DNA from: Phytophthora quininea
Lineage: Eukaryota; Oomycota; Peronosporomycetes; Peronosporales; Peronosporaceae
Reading direction: 5' to 3'
Assembly (NCBI GenBank): GCA_011947345.1
Contig: JAAVTG010000986.1
Span: forward strand, 1 to 64,000
Length of the DNA: 64,000 bases
The notes below the pieces were generated by a model, which saw only the letters and a list, made by a program, of their open reading frames with translations, was not told the origin of the DNA and did not search any database. The position numbers were made by a program, and so were the translations under genes. Of this stretch, positions 44,363-57,642 are shown piece by piece (the stretch's first letter is position 1; every line of letters starts with the position of its first letter).

Positions 44363-44463
44363 GCTCAAGAGCAAGTGCGTCCACACACCCACACACCTAC
44401 TCGTCGAACAGACTCACAGCAGCAACTTCCGAGTGCTTGCGTCGAGGGGGATCAATCAACACA

Positions 44464-47400
44464 ATGTCGTCCGACCGCCTGAACCTGGAGTCGGGCAAGA
44501 CCATGCTGGCGCAGGGCCCCGAGGCGCTGAACCGGTACCTCGCGTCCAGCTTCGAGCCGGCCATCGGCAGCGAGCTGCCGCAGCTGGAAGTGCGATACAA
44601 GAACCTGTCGGTCACGGCCGACATCACTATCACCGAGGACGTGACGGCCAAGTCGGAGCTACCGACGCTGTACAACACGGTCGCGAAGGCACTGGCGCGG
44701 ATGTCGCCGAAGCGGCGCGTGGTGCGCAAGGAGATCGTCAAGAACGCGAGCGGCGTGTTCAAGCCGGGCACGACGACGCTGGTGCTGGGCCAGCCCGGGT
44801 CCGGCAAGTCGGCGCTGATGAAGATGCTGGCGGGACAGTTCCCGGTGGAAAGCAACATCACGGTCGAGGGCGAGGTCACATACAACGGCGTCCCGCAAAG
44901 GACATCGCGAGTCGGATCCCGCAGTTCGTGGAGTACGTCCCGCAGTCGGACAAGCATTTCGCGACGCTGACGACCCGCGAGACGTTGGAGTACGCGCACA
45001 AGTTTGTGGGCGGCGGTCTCGCGGAGAAGGGCTCGGAGACATTCTCGAAGGGCTCCGTCGAGGAGAACCTCGCTGCGCTGGAGGCGGCCAAGGCGTACTA
45101 CAAGAACTACCCGGACATCGTGATCGGTCAGCTGGGTCTGCAGAACTGTGAGAACACGATCATCGGTAACGCGATGGTGCGCGGCGTGTCTGGCGGCGAG
45201 CGCAAGCGCGTGACGACCGGTGAGATGGAGTTCGGCATGAAGTACGTGAGTCTCATGGACGAGATCAGCACGGGTCTCGACAGCGCGGCGACGTACGATA
45301 TCATGTGCACGCAGCGCAGCATCGCCAAGACGTTGCACAAGGCGGTGGCGATCTCTCTGCTGCAGCCTGCCCCGGAGGTGTTCGCGCTGTTCGACTACAT
45401 CCTGATCATGAACGAGGGCGAGGTGATGTACCATGGCCCGCGCGAGGCTGTGGTGCCGTACTTCGAGAGCCTGGGCTTCAAGTGTCCCCGGACCGTGATA
45501 TCGCCGACTACCTGCTGGATCTGGGAACTCGGATGCAGCACCAATACGAGGTGGCACTTCCTGTCGGCGTCACGAAGCACCCTCGAGCCGCGAGCGAGTT
45601 CGCCGAGGCGTTCGTGCAGTCTCGCGTGTACGCCGACTTGGTCGGTATGATCGAGCGCCGATGGATCCTGAGCTACAGAAGCACGTGGACGAGTACATGG
45701 ACCCGGTCCCCGAGTTCCGTCAGTCTTACCTGTCGAACATCAAGGCGCTGAGTGTGCGCCACATGTCCATTCTGTGGCGCAACAAGGCGTACGTGGCAAG
45801 TCGTGTTGTGATGACATGCTTTATGGGTCTGATCTACGGCAGCACATTCTACCAGGTCGACCCGACGGACGTGCAGGTGATGCTTGGTGTGATTTTCCAG
45901 GCAGTCTTGTTCATGTCCTTGAGTCAAGCTTCGCAGATCCCCGTGTTCATGGAGGCCCGTGAGATCTTCTACAAGCAGCGCGGAGCGAACTTCTACCAGA
46001 CGGCGTCGTACGTGGTCGCCTACTCGATTGCGCTGATCCCGCCATCGCTGTTCGAGATCATCATCTTCGGGTCGCTTGTGTACTGGATGTGCGGCTTCGT
46101 CGCGAACGTGGGCGCGTACATTATCTACCTGTGCCTGCTGACGCTGACGAACCTGGTGCTATCGACTTGGTTCTTCGCGCTGACGGCGTTGTGCCCGAAT
46201 CTGGACATTGCGAAGCCGATGTCAACGTTCTCGATCGTGTTCATCATCATCTTTGCGGGCTTCGTGCAGCCGAAGAGCGAGATCCCCGACTACCTTGTGT
46301 GGATTTACTGGATCAACCCGATCGGCTGGTGCATGCGAGCGCTGTCCGTGAACGAATACCGGTCGTCCAAGTACGACGTGTGCGAGTTCGGTGGAGTGAA
46401 CTACTGTTCGGAGTTCAAGATGACCATGGGCGAGTACTACCTGTCCCAGTTTGGTGTGCCGTCCAGCAAGACTTGGCTGTGGACCGGTGCGATCTTCATG
46501 TTCCTCTTCTACGTGTTCTTGTTGGCGTTCAGCACGTACCTCCTGGAGTACAGGCGGTACCTGGCACCGACGAACATCCAGTTGCTGCCAAAGGAAATCG
46601 AAGATGAAGAAGCGCACGAGGGGTATGCGCTTGCCAAGACGCCGAAGGCGCGTCATGCCGATGACCACCGCTCGAGTATTGGTACGTCCCACGACGAGGT
46701 AATGGTGGAAGTTCCTCGACGCGAGAAGAATTTCACCCCGGTGACGATCGCGTTCACGGATCTGTGGTACTCGGTGCCGAACCCGGTGAACACGAAGGAG
46801 ACGCTCGACTTGCTGAAGGGCATCAACGGGTACGCGACGCCCGGCACGCTGACGGCTCTGATGGGGTCCACTGGTGCGGGTAAGACGACGTTGATGGACG
46901 TGATTGCCGGCCGTAAGACGGAGGGCACGATCAAGGGCAAGATCTACCTGAACGGCCACGAGGCGAACGACCTGGCCATCCGCCGTGCAACGGGATACTG
47001 CGAGCAGATGGATATCCACTCGGAGGCCTCCACGATGCGCGAGGCTCTGATGTTTAGCGCGTTCCTGCGCCAGGACAGCAGCGTCCCGGACAGCAAGAAG
47101 TACGACACGGTGGAGGAATGCCTCGACCTGCTGGACATGCACGACATTGCGGACCAGATCGTCCGCGGCAGCTCGCAGGAGCAGATGAAGCGTCTGACGA
47201 TCGGCGTGGAGCTGGCGGCGCAGCCGAGCATCCTGTTCCTGGATGAACCGACGAGCGGACTGGATGCCCACTCGGCCAAGTTGATCATGGATGGTGTCCG
47301 CAAGGTAGCGGACAGCGGGCGTACGATCGTGTGCACGATCCACCAGCCGTCGTCGGATGTGTTTTTCCTCTTCGACCACTTGATCTTGTTGAAGCGCGGC

Positions 47401-48593
47401 GGCCAGTCGGTGTTTGTTGGCGAGCTTGGTGACCGGTGCCAGAAGTTGGTGAAGTACTTGGGGCGGTCCCCGGTGTGACTCCGTGCCCGCCGAAGCAGAA
47501 CCCCGCGTCGTGGATGTTGGAGGTGATTGGCGCTGGTGTGAGCAACGACCGCGCAGCTCACCTGGACTTTGTGGACATTTTCGAGCACAGTGAAGAGAAG
47601 CGCGTGCTGAATGAGATGCTGGCGAAGCCTGGTATCACGAGCCCGTCTCCCGAGTGGCCGGAAGTGACGTTCATGAAGAAGCGTGCGTCGAAGGGATCGA
47701 CTCAGTTCTACTTCCTGATGAAGCGCTTCTTTGCTTTGTACTGGCGCACTCCAGCGTTCAACCTGACCCGTTTCGCGATCGTCTTTGGCGTGGCTATCAT
47801 CTGTGGTTTGTCTTTCCTGAGCGTGGACTACACGACGTACAGCGGTCTGGTTGGTGGCGTGGGCTTGGTCTTCATGTCGACGCTCTTTATAGCTATGGCT
47901 GGATTCATGGGCACGCTTCCCGTGTACGCCCAGGACCGCGCTGCGTTCTACCGTGAGCGTGCTGCGCAGACGTACAACTCGCTATGGTACTTTGTCGCGA
48001 CGACGGTGGTAGAGATCCCGTACGTGTTTGGACAGAGTTTGCTGTTCATCGTGATTTTCTACCCGATGGTGGGCTTCCAGGGGTTCTCCACGGCGGTGCT
48101 GTACTGGGTCCACATTTCGCTCTTTGTGCTGGGCCAGATGTACTTTGCGCAGTTGCTGATTCACGCGTTCCCGAGTATGGAGGTGGCTGCCGTCATGGGC
48201 GCGCTCATCAACTCGATCTTCTTGCTGTTCGCCGGCTTCAACCCGCCGTCGTCCTCGATCCCAGCGGGCTACAAGTGGCTGTATACGATTGTGCCGCAGA
48301 GATTCTCCATCTCGATCCTGGCATCGCTGGCCTTCTGTCAGTGCCCGGAAGAGCCGACGTGGAACGAGACGTTGGGCCAGTACGAGAATGTGGGATCGCA
48401 CCTCGGCTGCCAGCCGCTGTCGGGGACGCCGGTGACGATTTCGCACACGACGGTCAAGGGCTACATCGAGTCGACGTTCAGCTACAACTACGATGACCGC
48501 TGGGCGAACTTCGGCTACGTGTTTGTGGCCATTGCGATCTTCCGCATCCTGTCGATGCTGTCGCTGCGCTACATCAACCACACGAAGAGATAA
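44464..48593 (+). pseudogene. PDR-type ABC transporter, copy 2 (inner, left arm), multiply frameshifted
   Basis: Same architecture as copy 1; the linker is three codons longer. Four single-base losses break the frame: CCGCAAAGGAC near 44897 (copy 4 has CCGCAAAAGGAC, copy 1 CCGCAGAAGGAC), the shared CCCC at 45484-45495, ATCGAGCGCC near 45653 (others ATCGAGGCGCC), and TTGGGGCGG near 47460 (others TTGGAGGCGG). The first and last are shared with copy 3; the third is unique to this copy. NBD1, NBD2 and the C-terminus are almost identical in DNA to copy 1, while TMD1 and part of TMD2 are clearly diverged and have more G/C at third codon positions. Confidence 0.88.
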
Positions 48594-48960
48594 ATATTTG
48601 GGCCGCATAGGTAGCACTACAACATTGTTTGACTACAGCGATTAGAATAAAATAACTTCATCTTCACGAAAGAGTTTGTGTTCAAAGGTTTGACGACGGG
48701 CTTTTCCGAAAGCCGCTTTTGCTTTGCGCTGCTACTGTACGTATACTAATTTGAAAGGACTTGGTGCTAAGTAGTATTGCCAATTTCGCGTTAGTCTTGC
48801 ACATCGTGGGCTGAGATTGAGCTTGTTAATCGGCGAGGTATTTCCTGAAACTGTAGACGAACAATCTGAACCGCGGGAACTCTACGGACAAACAGAAGAC
48901 CAAGACAGATAGGATAAGGAACTGGCAAAAGGCGATCGCTCTTGCTTACCAAAGGAATGG
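48594..48960. other. 3' flank of PDR copy 2, inner end of left arm
   Basis: Matches 50240-49873 inverted. Includes AATAAAATAA-type A/T runs near 48646 suitable for polyadenylation. No gene. Confidence 0.6.
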
Positions 48961-49872
48961 GGTCGCCGCTTGACTACTATCCGAGGAAAATTTTATTGCC
49001 GGCAAACGCTTTTTGTCTTTGTTGTTGACGGCGGGGTCTTTTACACTATTCTTGTTCGTTGGCGCAGCTGTCGATGCTGTCTCCGTATTTGCTGCTGTCT
49101 CTAATTGCTTGGTGTCTGGCTTGGATACGCAGTGAGAGACTGTCAAGCCTGCCGCAGTGCGGATGCTGATAAGCAAGTTGCCGACGGTGTAGCAGCAGAA
49201 AACTAAGTGCGACGTCATTTGAAAGCTTTGCACAACGGCGGGGATGAAACAACGCTTTTTTTTTTTTTTTTCGACAGCCAACAGACAAAACTAACTTTCA
49301 CTAAACTTTCACTCTCACGAGTTAGACCCCCTCTGCGCACGTCAAGACTTGGCTCCTAGTGAAGGTGGGACTTGGTGCTGGTGCAGCTACCTACGGCGAC
49401 TTCTTGTTCGTCGGAATTGCTACTGCCGCATAACACTCGTCCCCAATCAGTCTGCTACGGCATTACTGTTCTTCTCGTTTACTCCAGTAGCGGCGATGAT
49501 GGGGAGCTCATGGGTACTCTGGTATCGCGTATCGCTCGCGTGCTTGGTGCTGCAGCTTGCCGGTACTATCGTTGCTGTTTGCTGGCACCGGTGGTGGTAC
49601 TGACGTCTCCGCCAGAATTACCACCCGGTGGTTGCAAGGTACCAAACGCCCCCTAAAGATGCCGTTGGTGCTTTCTTGCTGTTGTTGGTCGCGGTGATGA
49701 TGGTGTGCCTTGGCGCGCTGATGGAGACGCCGCCGCCGTGTTGCCGGACACTTCTTGCTAGCTTCGCATGCTAGTGCTGAAGATTGGTCATGGCGTGGTG
49801 GCGCAATGGCACGCTGGTGTCGGCGACGCCGTCCGACGCCGGGCGTATCAAATCTCTTCGACACCACTGCGA
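48961..49872. other. Unique 912-bp spacer at the centre of the inverted repeat
   Basis: Does not match itself in reverse. It has a run of about 14 T at 49258-49271. A reverse frame 49281-48946 (111 codons, extending slightly into the arm) starts MAVEKKKKK and has a hydrophobic middle; a forward frame 49349-49603 is also open. Neither is recognised. The spacer separates two convergent PDR genes, so it may be read through from both sides. Confidence 0.6.
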
Positions 49873-50240
49873 GCCATTCCTTTGGTAAGCAAGAGCGATC
49901 GCCTTTTGCCAATTCCTTATCCTATCTGTCTTGGTCTTCTGTTTGTCCGTGGAGTTCCCGCGGTTCAGATTGTTCGTCTACAGTTTCAGGAAATACCTCG
50001 CCGATTAACAAGCTCAATCTCAGCCCACGATGTGCAAGACTAACGCGAAATTGGCAATACTACTTTGCACCAAGTCCTTTCAAATTAGTATACGTACAGT
50101 AGCAGCGCAAAGCAAAAGCGGCTTTCGGAAAAGCCCGTCGTCAAACCTTTGAACACAAACTCTTTCGTGAAGATGAAGTTATTTTATTCTAATCGCTGTA
50201 GTGAAACAATGTTGTAGTGCTACCTATGCGGCCCAAATAT

Positions 50241-53200
50241 TTATCTCTTCGTGTGGTTGATGTAGCGCAGCGACAGCATCGACAGGATGCGGAAGATCGC
50301 AATGGCCACAAACACGTAGCCGAAGTTCGCCCAGCGGTCATCGTAGTTGTAGCTGAACGTCGACTCGATGTAGCCCTTGACCGTCGTGTGCGAAATCGTC
50401 ACCGGCGTCCCCGACAGCGGCTGGCAGCCGAGGTGCGATCCCACATTCTCGTACTGACCCAACGTCTCGTTCCACGTCGGCTCTTCCGGGCACTGACAGA
50501 AGGCCAGCGATGCCAGGATCGAGATGGAGAATCTCTGCGGCACAATCGTATACAGCCACTTGTAGCCCGCTGGGATCGAGGACGACGGCGGGTTGAAGCC
50601 GGCGAACAGCAAGAAGATCGAGTTGATGAGCGCGCCCATGACGGCAGCCACCTCCATACTCGGGAACGCGTGAATAAGCAACTGCGCGAAGTACATCTGG
50701 CCCAGCACAAAGAGCGAAATGTGGACCCAGTACAGCACCGCCGTGGAGAACCCCTGGAAGCCCACCATCGGGTAGAAAATCACGATGAACAGCAAACTCT
50801 GTCCAAACACGTACGGGATCTCTACCACCGTCGTCGCGACAAAGTACCACAGCGAGTTGTACGTCTGCGCAGCACGCTCACGGTAGAACGCAGCGCGGTC
50901 CTGGGCGTACACGGGAAGCGTGCCCATGAATCCAGCCATAGCCATAAAGAGCGTCGACATGAAGACCAAGCCCACGCCACCAACCAGACCGCTGTACGTC
51001 GTGTAGTCCACGCTCAGGAAAGACAAACCACAGATGATAGCCACGCCAAAGACGATCGCGAAACGGGTCAGGTTGAACGCTGGAGTGCGCCAGTACAAAG
51101 CAAAGAAGCGCTTCATCAGGAAGTAGAACTGAGTCGATCCCTTCGACGCACGCTTCTTCATGAACGTCACTTCCGGCCACTCGGGAGACGGGCTCGTGAT
51201 ACCAGGCTTCGCCAGCATCTCATTCAGCACGCGCTTCTCTTCACTGTGCTCGAAAATGTCCACAAAGTCCAGGTGAGCTGCGCGGTCGTTGCTCACACCA
51301 GCGCCAATCACCTCCAACATCCACGACGCGGGGTTCTGCTTCGGCGGGCACGGAGTCACACCGGGGACCGCCCCAAGTACTTCACCAACTTCTGGCACCG
51401 GTCACCAAGCTCGCCAACAAACACCGACTGGCCGCCGCGCTTCAACAAGATCAAGTGGTCAAAGAGGAAAAACACATCCGACGACGGCTGGTGGATCGTG
51501 CACACGATCGTACGCCCGCTGTCCGCTACCTTGCGGACACCATCCATGATCAACTTGGCCGAGTGGGCATCCAGTCCGCTCGTCGGTTCATCCAGGAACA
51601 GGATGCTCGGCTGCGCCGCCAGCTCCACGCCGATCGTCAGACGCTTCATCTGCTCCTGCGAGCTGCCGCGGACGATCTGGTCCGCAATGTCGTGCATGTC
51701 CAGCAGGTCGAGGCATTCCTCCACCGTGTCGTACTTCTTGCTGTCCGGGACGCTGCTGTCCTGGCGCAGGAACGCGCTAAACATCAGAGCCTCGCGCATC
51801 GTGGAGGCCTCCGAGTGGATATCCATCTGCTCGCAGTATCCCGTTGCACGGCGGATGGCCAGGTCGTTCGCCTCGTGGCCGTTCAGGTAGATCTTGCCCT
51901 TGATCGTGCCCTCCGTCTTACGGCCGGCAATCACGTCCATCAACGTCGTCTTACCCGCACCAGTGGACCCCATCAGAGCCGTCAGCGTGCCGGGCGTCGC
52001 GTACCCGTTGATGCCCTTCAGCAAGTCGAGCGTCTCCTTCGTGTTCACCGGGTTCGGCACCGAGTACCACAGATCCGTGAACGCGATCGTCACCGGGGTG
52101 AAATTCTTCTCGCGTCGAGGAACTTCCACCATTACCTCGTCGTGGGACGTACCAATACTCGAGCGGTGGTCATCGGCATGACGCGCCTTCGGCGTCTTGG
52201 CAAGCGCATACCCCTCGTGCGCTTCTTCATCTTCGATTTCCTTTGGCAGCAACTGGATGTTCGTCGGTGCCAGGTACCGCCTGTACTCCAGGAGGTACGT
52301 GCTGAACGCCAACAAGAACACGTAGAAGAGGAACATGAAGATCGCACCGGTCCACAGCCAAGTCTTGCTGGACGGCACACCAAACTGGGACAGGTAGTAC
52401 TCGCCCATGGTCATCTTGAACTCCGAACAGTAGTTCACTCCACCGAACTCGCACACGTCGTACTTGGACGACCGGTATTCGTTCACGGACAGCGCTCGCA
52501 TGCACCAGCCGATCGGGTTGATCCAGTAAATCCACACAAGGTAGTCGGGGATCTCGCTCTTCGGCTGCACGAAGCCCGCAAAGATGATGATGAACACGAT
52601 CGAGAACGTTGACATCGGCTTCGCAATGTCCAGATTCGGGCACAACGCCGTCAGCGCGAAGAACCAAGTCGATAGCACCAGGTTCGTCAGCGTCAGCAGG
52701 CACAGGTAGATAATGTACGCGCCCACGTTCGCGACGAAGCCGCACATCCAGTACACAAGCGACCCGAAGATGATGATCTCGAACAGCGATGGCGGGATCA
52801 GCGCAATCGAGTAGGCGACCACGTACGACGCCGTCTGGTAGAAGTTCGCTCCGCGCTGCTTGTAGAAGATCTCACGGGCCTCCATGAACACGGGGATCTG
52901 CGAAGCTTGACTCAAGGACATGAACAAGACTGCCTGGAAAATCACACCAAGCATCACCTGCACGTCCGTCGGGTCGACCTGGTAGAATGTGCTGCCGTAG
53001 ATCAGACCCATAAAGCATGTCATCACAACACGACTTGCCACGTACGCCTTGTTGCGCCACAGAATGGACATGTGGCGCACACTCAGCGCCTTGATGTTCG
53101 ACAGGTAAGACTGACGGAACTCGGGGACCGGGTCCATGTACTCGTCCACGTGCTTCTGTAGCTCAGGATCCATCGGCGCCTCGATCATACCGACCAAGTC

Positions 53201-54371
53201 GGCGTACACGCGAGACTGCACGAACGCCTCGGCGAACTCGCTCGCGGCTCGAGGGTGCTTCGTGACGCCGACAGGAAGTGCCACCTCGTATTGGTGCTGC
53301 ATCCGAGTTCCCAGATCCAGCAGGTAGTCGGCGATATCACGGTCCGGGGACACTTGAAGCCCAGGCTCTCGAAGTACGGCACCACAGCCTCGCGCGGGCC
53401 ATGGTACATCACCTCGCCCTCGTTCATGATCAGGATGTAGTCGAACAGCGCGAACACCTCCGGGGCAGGCTGCAGCAGAGAGATCGCCACCGCCTTGTGC
53501 AACGTCTTGGCGATGCTGCGCTGCGTGCACATGATATCGTACGTCGCCGCGCTGTCGAGACCCGTGCTGATCTCGTCCATGAGACTCACGTACTTCATGC
53601 CGAACTCCATCTCACCGGTCGTCACGCGCTTGCGCTCGCCGCCAGACACGCCGCGCACCATCGCGTTACCGATGATCGTGTTCTCACAGTTCTGCAGACC
53701 CAGCTGACCGATCACGATGTCCGGGTAGTTCTTGTAGTACGCCTTGGCCGCCTCCAGCGCAGCGAGGTTCTCCTCGACGGAGCCCTTCGAGAATGTCTCC
53801 GAGCCCTTCTCCGCGAGACCGCCGCCCACAAACTTGTGCGCGTACTCCAACGTCTCGCGGGTCGTCAGCGTCGCGAAATGCTTGTCCGACTGCGGGACGT
53901 ACTCCACGAACTGCGGGATCCGACTCGCGATGTCCTTTGCGGGACGCCGTTGTATGTGACCTCGCCCTCGACCGTGATGTTGCTTTCCACCGGGAACTGT
54001 CCCGCCAGCATCTTCATCAGCGCCGACTTGCCGGACCCGGGCTGGCCCAGCACCAGCGTCGTCGTGCCCGGCTTGAACACGCCGCTCGCGTTCTTGACGA
54101 TCTCCTTGCGCACCACGCGCCGCTTCGGCGACATCCGCGCCAGTGCCTTCGCGACCGTGTTGTACAGCGTCGGTAGCTCCGACTTGGCCGTCACGTCCTC
54201 GGTGATAGTGATGTCGGCCGTGACCGACAGGTTCTTGTATCGCACTTCCAGCTGCGGCAGCTCGCTGCCGATGGCCGGCTCGAAGCTGGACGCGAGGTAC
54301 CGGTTCAGCGCCTCGGGGCCCTGCGCCAGCATGGTCTTGCCCGACTCCAGGTTCAGGCGGTCGGACGACAT
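50241..54371 (-). pseudogene. PDR-type ABC transporter, copy 3 (inner, right arm), frameshifted
   Basis: Mirror copy of copy 2, nearly identical in DNA. It shares the frameshift near 53938 (CAAAGG form), the CCCC frameshift near 53345 and the one near 51368 (TTGGGG form), but keeps the intact GAGGCGCC near 53175, so its middle frame is open for 724 codons (53530-51356). One substitution turns Ile in copy 2 into Met (FIAMAG versus FMAMAG). NBD and membrane motifs are as in copy 1. With three frame breaks a full transporter is unlikely. Confidence 0.88.
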
Positions 54372-54471
54372 TGTGTTGATTGATCCCCCTCGACGCAAGC
54401 ACTCGGAAGTTGCTGCTGTGAGTCTGTTCGACGAGTAGGTGTGTGGGTGTGTGGACGCACTTGCTCTTGAG

Positions 54472-54490
54472 CAAGCAAATTCCAGAATGG
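54472..54490 (-). promoter_or_regulatory. INR/FPR-like core promoter of PDR copy 3
   Basis: Reverse complement of the CCATTCT-GGAATTTGCTT arrangement, about 115 bp before the ATG at 54371. Confidence 0.6.
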
Positions 54491-54519
54491 ACTGCTGTGT
54501 CGGAAGGCGCGAGGTCGGC

Positions 54520-56529
54520 CGGCGATACACGCGGGGTCCCCGTGCGAGCAATCTCGTCGCATCGATTGCGCGCGTCAACAGTCAGGGGTAGGTGATCGGA
54601 AGATACCGATACACATCTTTTGGTAGCTGTGCCGCGGCGTGAGCAGACATATCCATTACACGAGCCGTCGAGTGCCATTTGCACGATTCTGTCTTCTTCA
54701 CCGCTGCCGGCGTGCAGTTAGCTTGCCCAACGCTAGCAGTCTCCTCTCCCACTCGCCGTCGCCCCACGCATCATCACCCGTGCGTGTGTGTCCGGTTGTG
54801 AAGCCCGGGCCGCCAGTGACTGGCGGGGTGAGACAGGACAACGCGACACGGTCCGGTCTGCTTGTCTTTTGTTGAAGCGGGCCATACATTCGTCAGTCAT
54901 TGCAGGCCGAGCAATCGGATGGAGGCGATTGCGCGTGCGAGCAAGCCGGCCGCCGATTGCTCGCACCATCCCGACTAATCGACTGCCCCGCATCAACGTT
55001 GTGGACGCTGTTGGTTTGCCTCGAGCGACATTTAACGGAGGGCACTCTTTTCACAGCGGGACACGCAGAAAGGATGGTCGCCACCTTTTACGAGCAGGAG
55101 TACACGGCAGGTTGCACGGGGCAGGTTGTTGTCGCTGTTCGCCCGCACCGAACGTGCATGCCGGTGTTTTACCTGACTGATCAGAGAGATCTGATCTGGC
55201 GACGCGTCATGTTGTACATTATACAAAAGTGAGAAAGAGAGTTTCGAGGAAGCTCACTGCTGCAGGCAGAGCTCATCCCTTGCTTCCCTGGGCTCTCAGC
55301 GGGATCGGTTCTCCGATAGTACGCCATCCTACTACACCTGCATGGCCACCTTCCTTTCGACCGCCATAAGCACTTTCAGATTTCAAACGCGGCGCAGACT
55401 TCGGCCCGCAGCTCGTCGTCGACACCTTCCTGGCCACGTGAAAGCAGCTCAAAGCACCGCACGTATCGGAGACCGTCGGGGCGCGTAAACGCGGGGCTAG
55501 TGTTGATGCGGTGCGAGGAGAGACGGTCCATTGGCGACCAGTCAAATTGATGATGCTAGGTCCAATATTGACGAAACCCGTATGAAAGCGAGTGTCAAAC
55601 TACAATGCCGATAGACCGCCTACGCAGCAGCGGCCTCCAGGACCTGCTTGGATCGACATACAGTCTATTACAGTCACCATTTAACGTGGCACAGTTTCCG
55701 CCCGTCCGCAGGAGGCGAGTTGCGATGCCACGCGCAGGGGTCGTCTGCCGCCGAGTCGAGGCGACATCCGCATCACGTTTTATCCAGCTGACCCTCGGCT
55801 AGCGAAATTAGGCGGTGCAAGCGTCCACAACGCGCGTCCAGAGACTCGATGTGTCGACATGAAGGCCTTGACGATTGAACCGAGCCGGGCAATGCCCCCA
55901 GCAGGGATTTTCGACGGAACAAGATGATGATGGCGCTGCTTCCAGACCTTGGCGCGGTGTTGACGGGCACGGGCGGGCTCAAGTCACTACGTCGTGGCGA
56001 AACGAATGGCTGGGAGTGCATGAGTCATTCGGCGGCATGCGTTCAAATTGGCGCAGATCACGGGGCGGCCTCGACACGCTGTGGTTGACCAGCAGGCTCG
56101 AATAAGTGTGTTCACTAAGCCAGACGTCTTTTGCTCTAGAACAGCTCTGTCGAGTTTTTTTTTTCAGCTACTATCCATAGTAATGAACTAGCGAGCAGGA
56201 GTGTTGAAGTGGAAAGAGGGCCCTGCCGATGATAGGGCCAGGAGACGACGTTCAGTTCCAGTAAACCATTGTTGGAGTCCCAGTTCTCTGTTGGTACAGT
56301 AGAAATGCTGCACCAGTACAGGCAGAAGAAGAACGTCACGTCAAACTCAGCGATTCGCGCCAAGGTGAAACAAACACAACACAACTTTGCTTATGCTTAC
56401 CGTGTAGTCATTATTCGATGCATGTGCCATCACGAACGATTTCGTGAGGAGCCGCGTGGTGCGGCAATTCGTAATAGTTCATTACGAAAACATGGCAAAT
56501 AGTTTCCATTACGGCAACACCCCTCATCT
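54520..56529. other. Spacer between inner PDR gene and SDA1 fragment, right arm
   Basis: Inverted, nearly identical copy of 42304-44315 with scattered single-base changes, many in short homopolymers. No gene recognised. Confidence 0.55.
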
Positions 56530-57642
56530 CTAAATCTTGCGGCGTTTCTTGGCATCGTGCTTGAGGATCTTCTTCACAACCTTGTTCTTCTGCCGTTGCA
56601 CCTGGCGCGCCGACTTCAGCACCTTTGACTGCACGGACTTGCTCTTCTTAATCATCATGAAGTGTTTTAGTCGCTTCTTTTCCGTGTTGGTTGTGCCGCC
56701 ACCCGAACGCTTGTGCTTAAAGTCCTCGCGGCCTTCCAAAACCACGCGCAGTCGCTCTTCCTGGGTCATGCGCTTCTTCTTGGAGTAGCCTTCCAGGTCC
56801 GTGGGATTGATCTTCGTTGCATCCGAGCTCATCTTTGCCGCTTCCTCTTCAGCCTTGCGCTTGCTGCGGGATTTGGGGTCCTTCAATGCCGCATCACGCT
56901 CTTTCTTCAGCATTTCGATGCGCTCAAAGTCAAGCGGGGTCAGAATACGACGCGCATCCAAGCGATCCTTCTGTTGGACAGCTGAGGCGTCCTCGTTGTC
57001 CTCCTCTGCGCTAGCATTCTCTTCATCGCCGCCTTCTTCGTCCTTCTCAGGGCCTTGGTCTTCTTCGTCCGATGAAAGTTCCACCCATTCATCCTCAGAG
57101 CCATCATCTTCCGACTCGGACGAAGCCACTTCCCAACCATCCTGGTTTTCCTCGCCATCGAAACGTCCGGCAGCCTCAGCCTCCGCGAGCAGCTCAGCTC
57201 CGTCCACACCTTCGCTCGCCACGAGCTCACCGAATCGATGCGGCTTTGCAGCTCCGTTGTGGAATTTGCCACGATCCTTGCGCTTAAGAAGCACAGGATG
57301 GACGTCACGAATGAGGTTCAGCACACCACGAGCAGCCATGACAATGGTTTTATCGCGCGCGCGATTGTACTGCACCAGATCGCTCACGAGCACGTCCATG
57401 CCTTCGCACTCCAGCAGAAGCGGGACGCGACGGAAAAGTTCCCGCAACGCGTTAATACCCACAGCAATCACCTCCGACGAGCACCGCTCGGTAATAAAGT
57501 TGTGCGCTATGCTCTTGACAACCGGCAGCAGCTCCTCGGGCGGAATTTCGTCGTGGCAAGACTGCACCAAGTACGCCAGGATTCCAGTCACATTCTGTTG
57601 GTGAGACTGCAGGTAGCGCTGCAACAACGGGTAAAATGACAT
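56530..57642 (-). CDS. SDA1: SDA1 (SDAD1) homologue, C-terminal half, right arm, fused to LTR
   Basis: 370 residues, differing from the left copy at two sites noted (Val to Ile in EVIAVGIN, Gly to Asp in the acidic run). The start codon overlaps the 4-bp duplication (ACAT, 57639-57642) of a solo LTR. The LTR lies in the same transcriptional orientation and is open in frame for 95 codons upstream, so an open frame of 465 codons runs from 57927. The LTR could supply a promoter or an N-terminal extension. Family role: 60S ribosome assembly; the N-terminal half is absent as in the left arm. Confidence 0.8.
   Translation of the reverse strand: MSFYPLLQRYLQSHQQNVTGILAYLVQSCHDEIPPEELLPVVKSIAHNFITERCSSEVIAVGINALRELFRRVPLLLECEGMDVLVSDLVQYNRARDKTIVMAARGVLNLIRDVHPVLLKRKDRGKFHNGAAKPHRFGELVASEGVDGAELLAEAEAAGRFDGEENQDGWEVASSESEDDGSEDEWVELSSDEEDQGPEKDEEGGDEENASAEEDNEDASAVQQKDRLDARRILTPLDFERIEMLKKERDAALKDPKSRSKRKAEEEAAKMSSDATKINPTDLEGYSKKKRMTQEERLRVVLEGREDFKHKRSGGGTTNTEKKRLKHFMMIKKSKSVQSKVLKSARQVQRQKNKVVKKILKHDAKKRRKI

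Larger units (their letters stand above)
26876..48960 (+). repeat. Left arm of giant inverted repeat (with later insertions)
   Basis: Reverse-complement match to 64000-49873. Collinear blocks are 26876-27706, 35144-35184 and 36621-48960; the gaps are the LINE nest (27707-35128) and a hAT-like element (35185-36620), both with target duplications. Without these insertions the arm is about 13.2 kb. Outer flanks differ by a few percent, the inner genes much less. Content: PDR gene, SDA1 fragment, PDR gene. Confidence 0.93.

Noticed and set aside
44397..47379. Long antisense frames over the PDR genes (299-557 codons, for example 44397-45557 and 46222-47379 on the minus strand)
   Set aside because: They mirror G/C-rich third codon positions of the real genes, are Arg/His/Val-rich without domains, and repeat wherever a PDR copy occurs.
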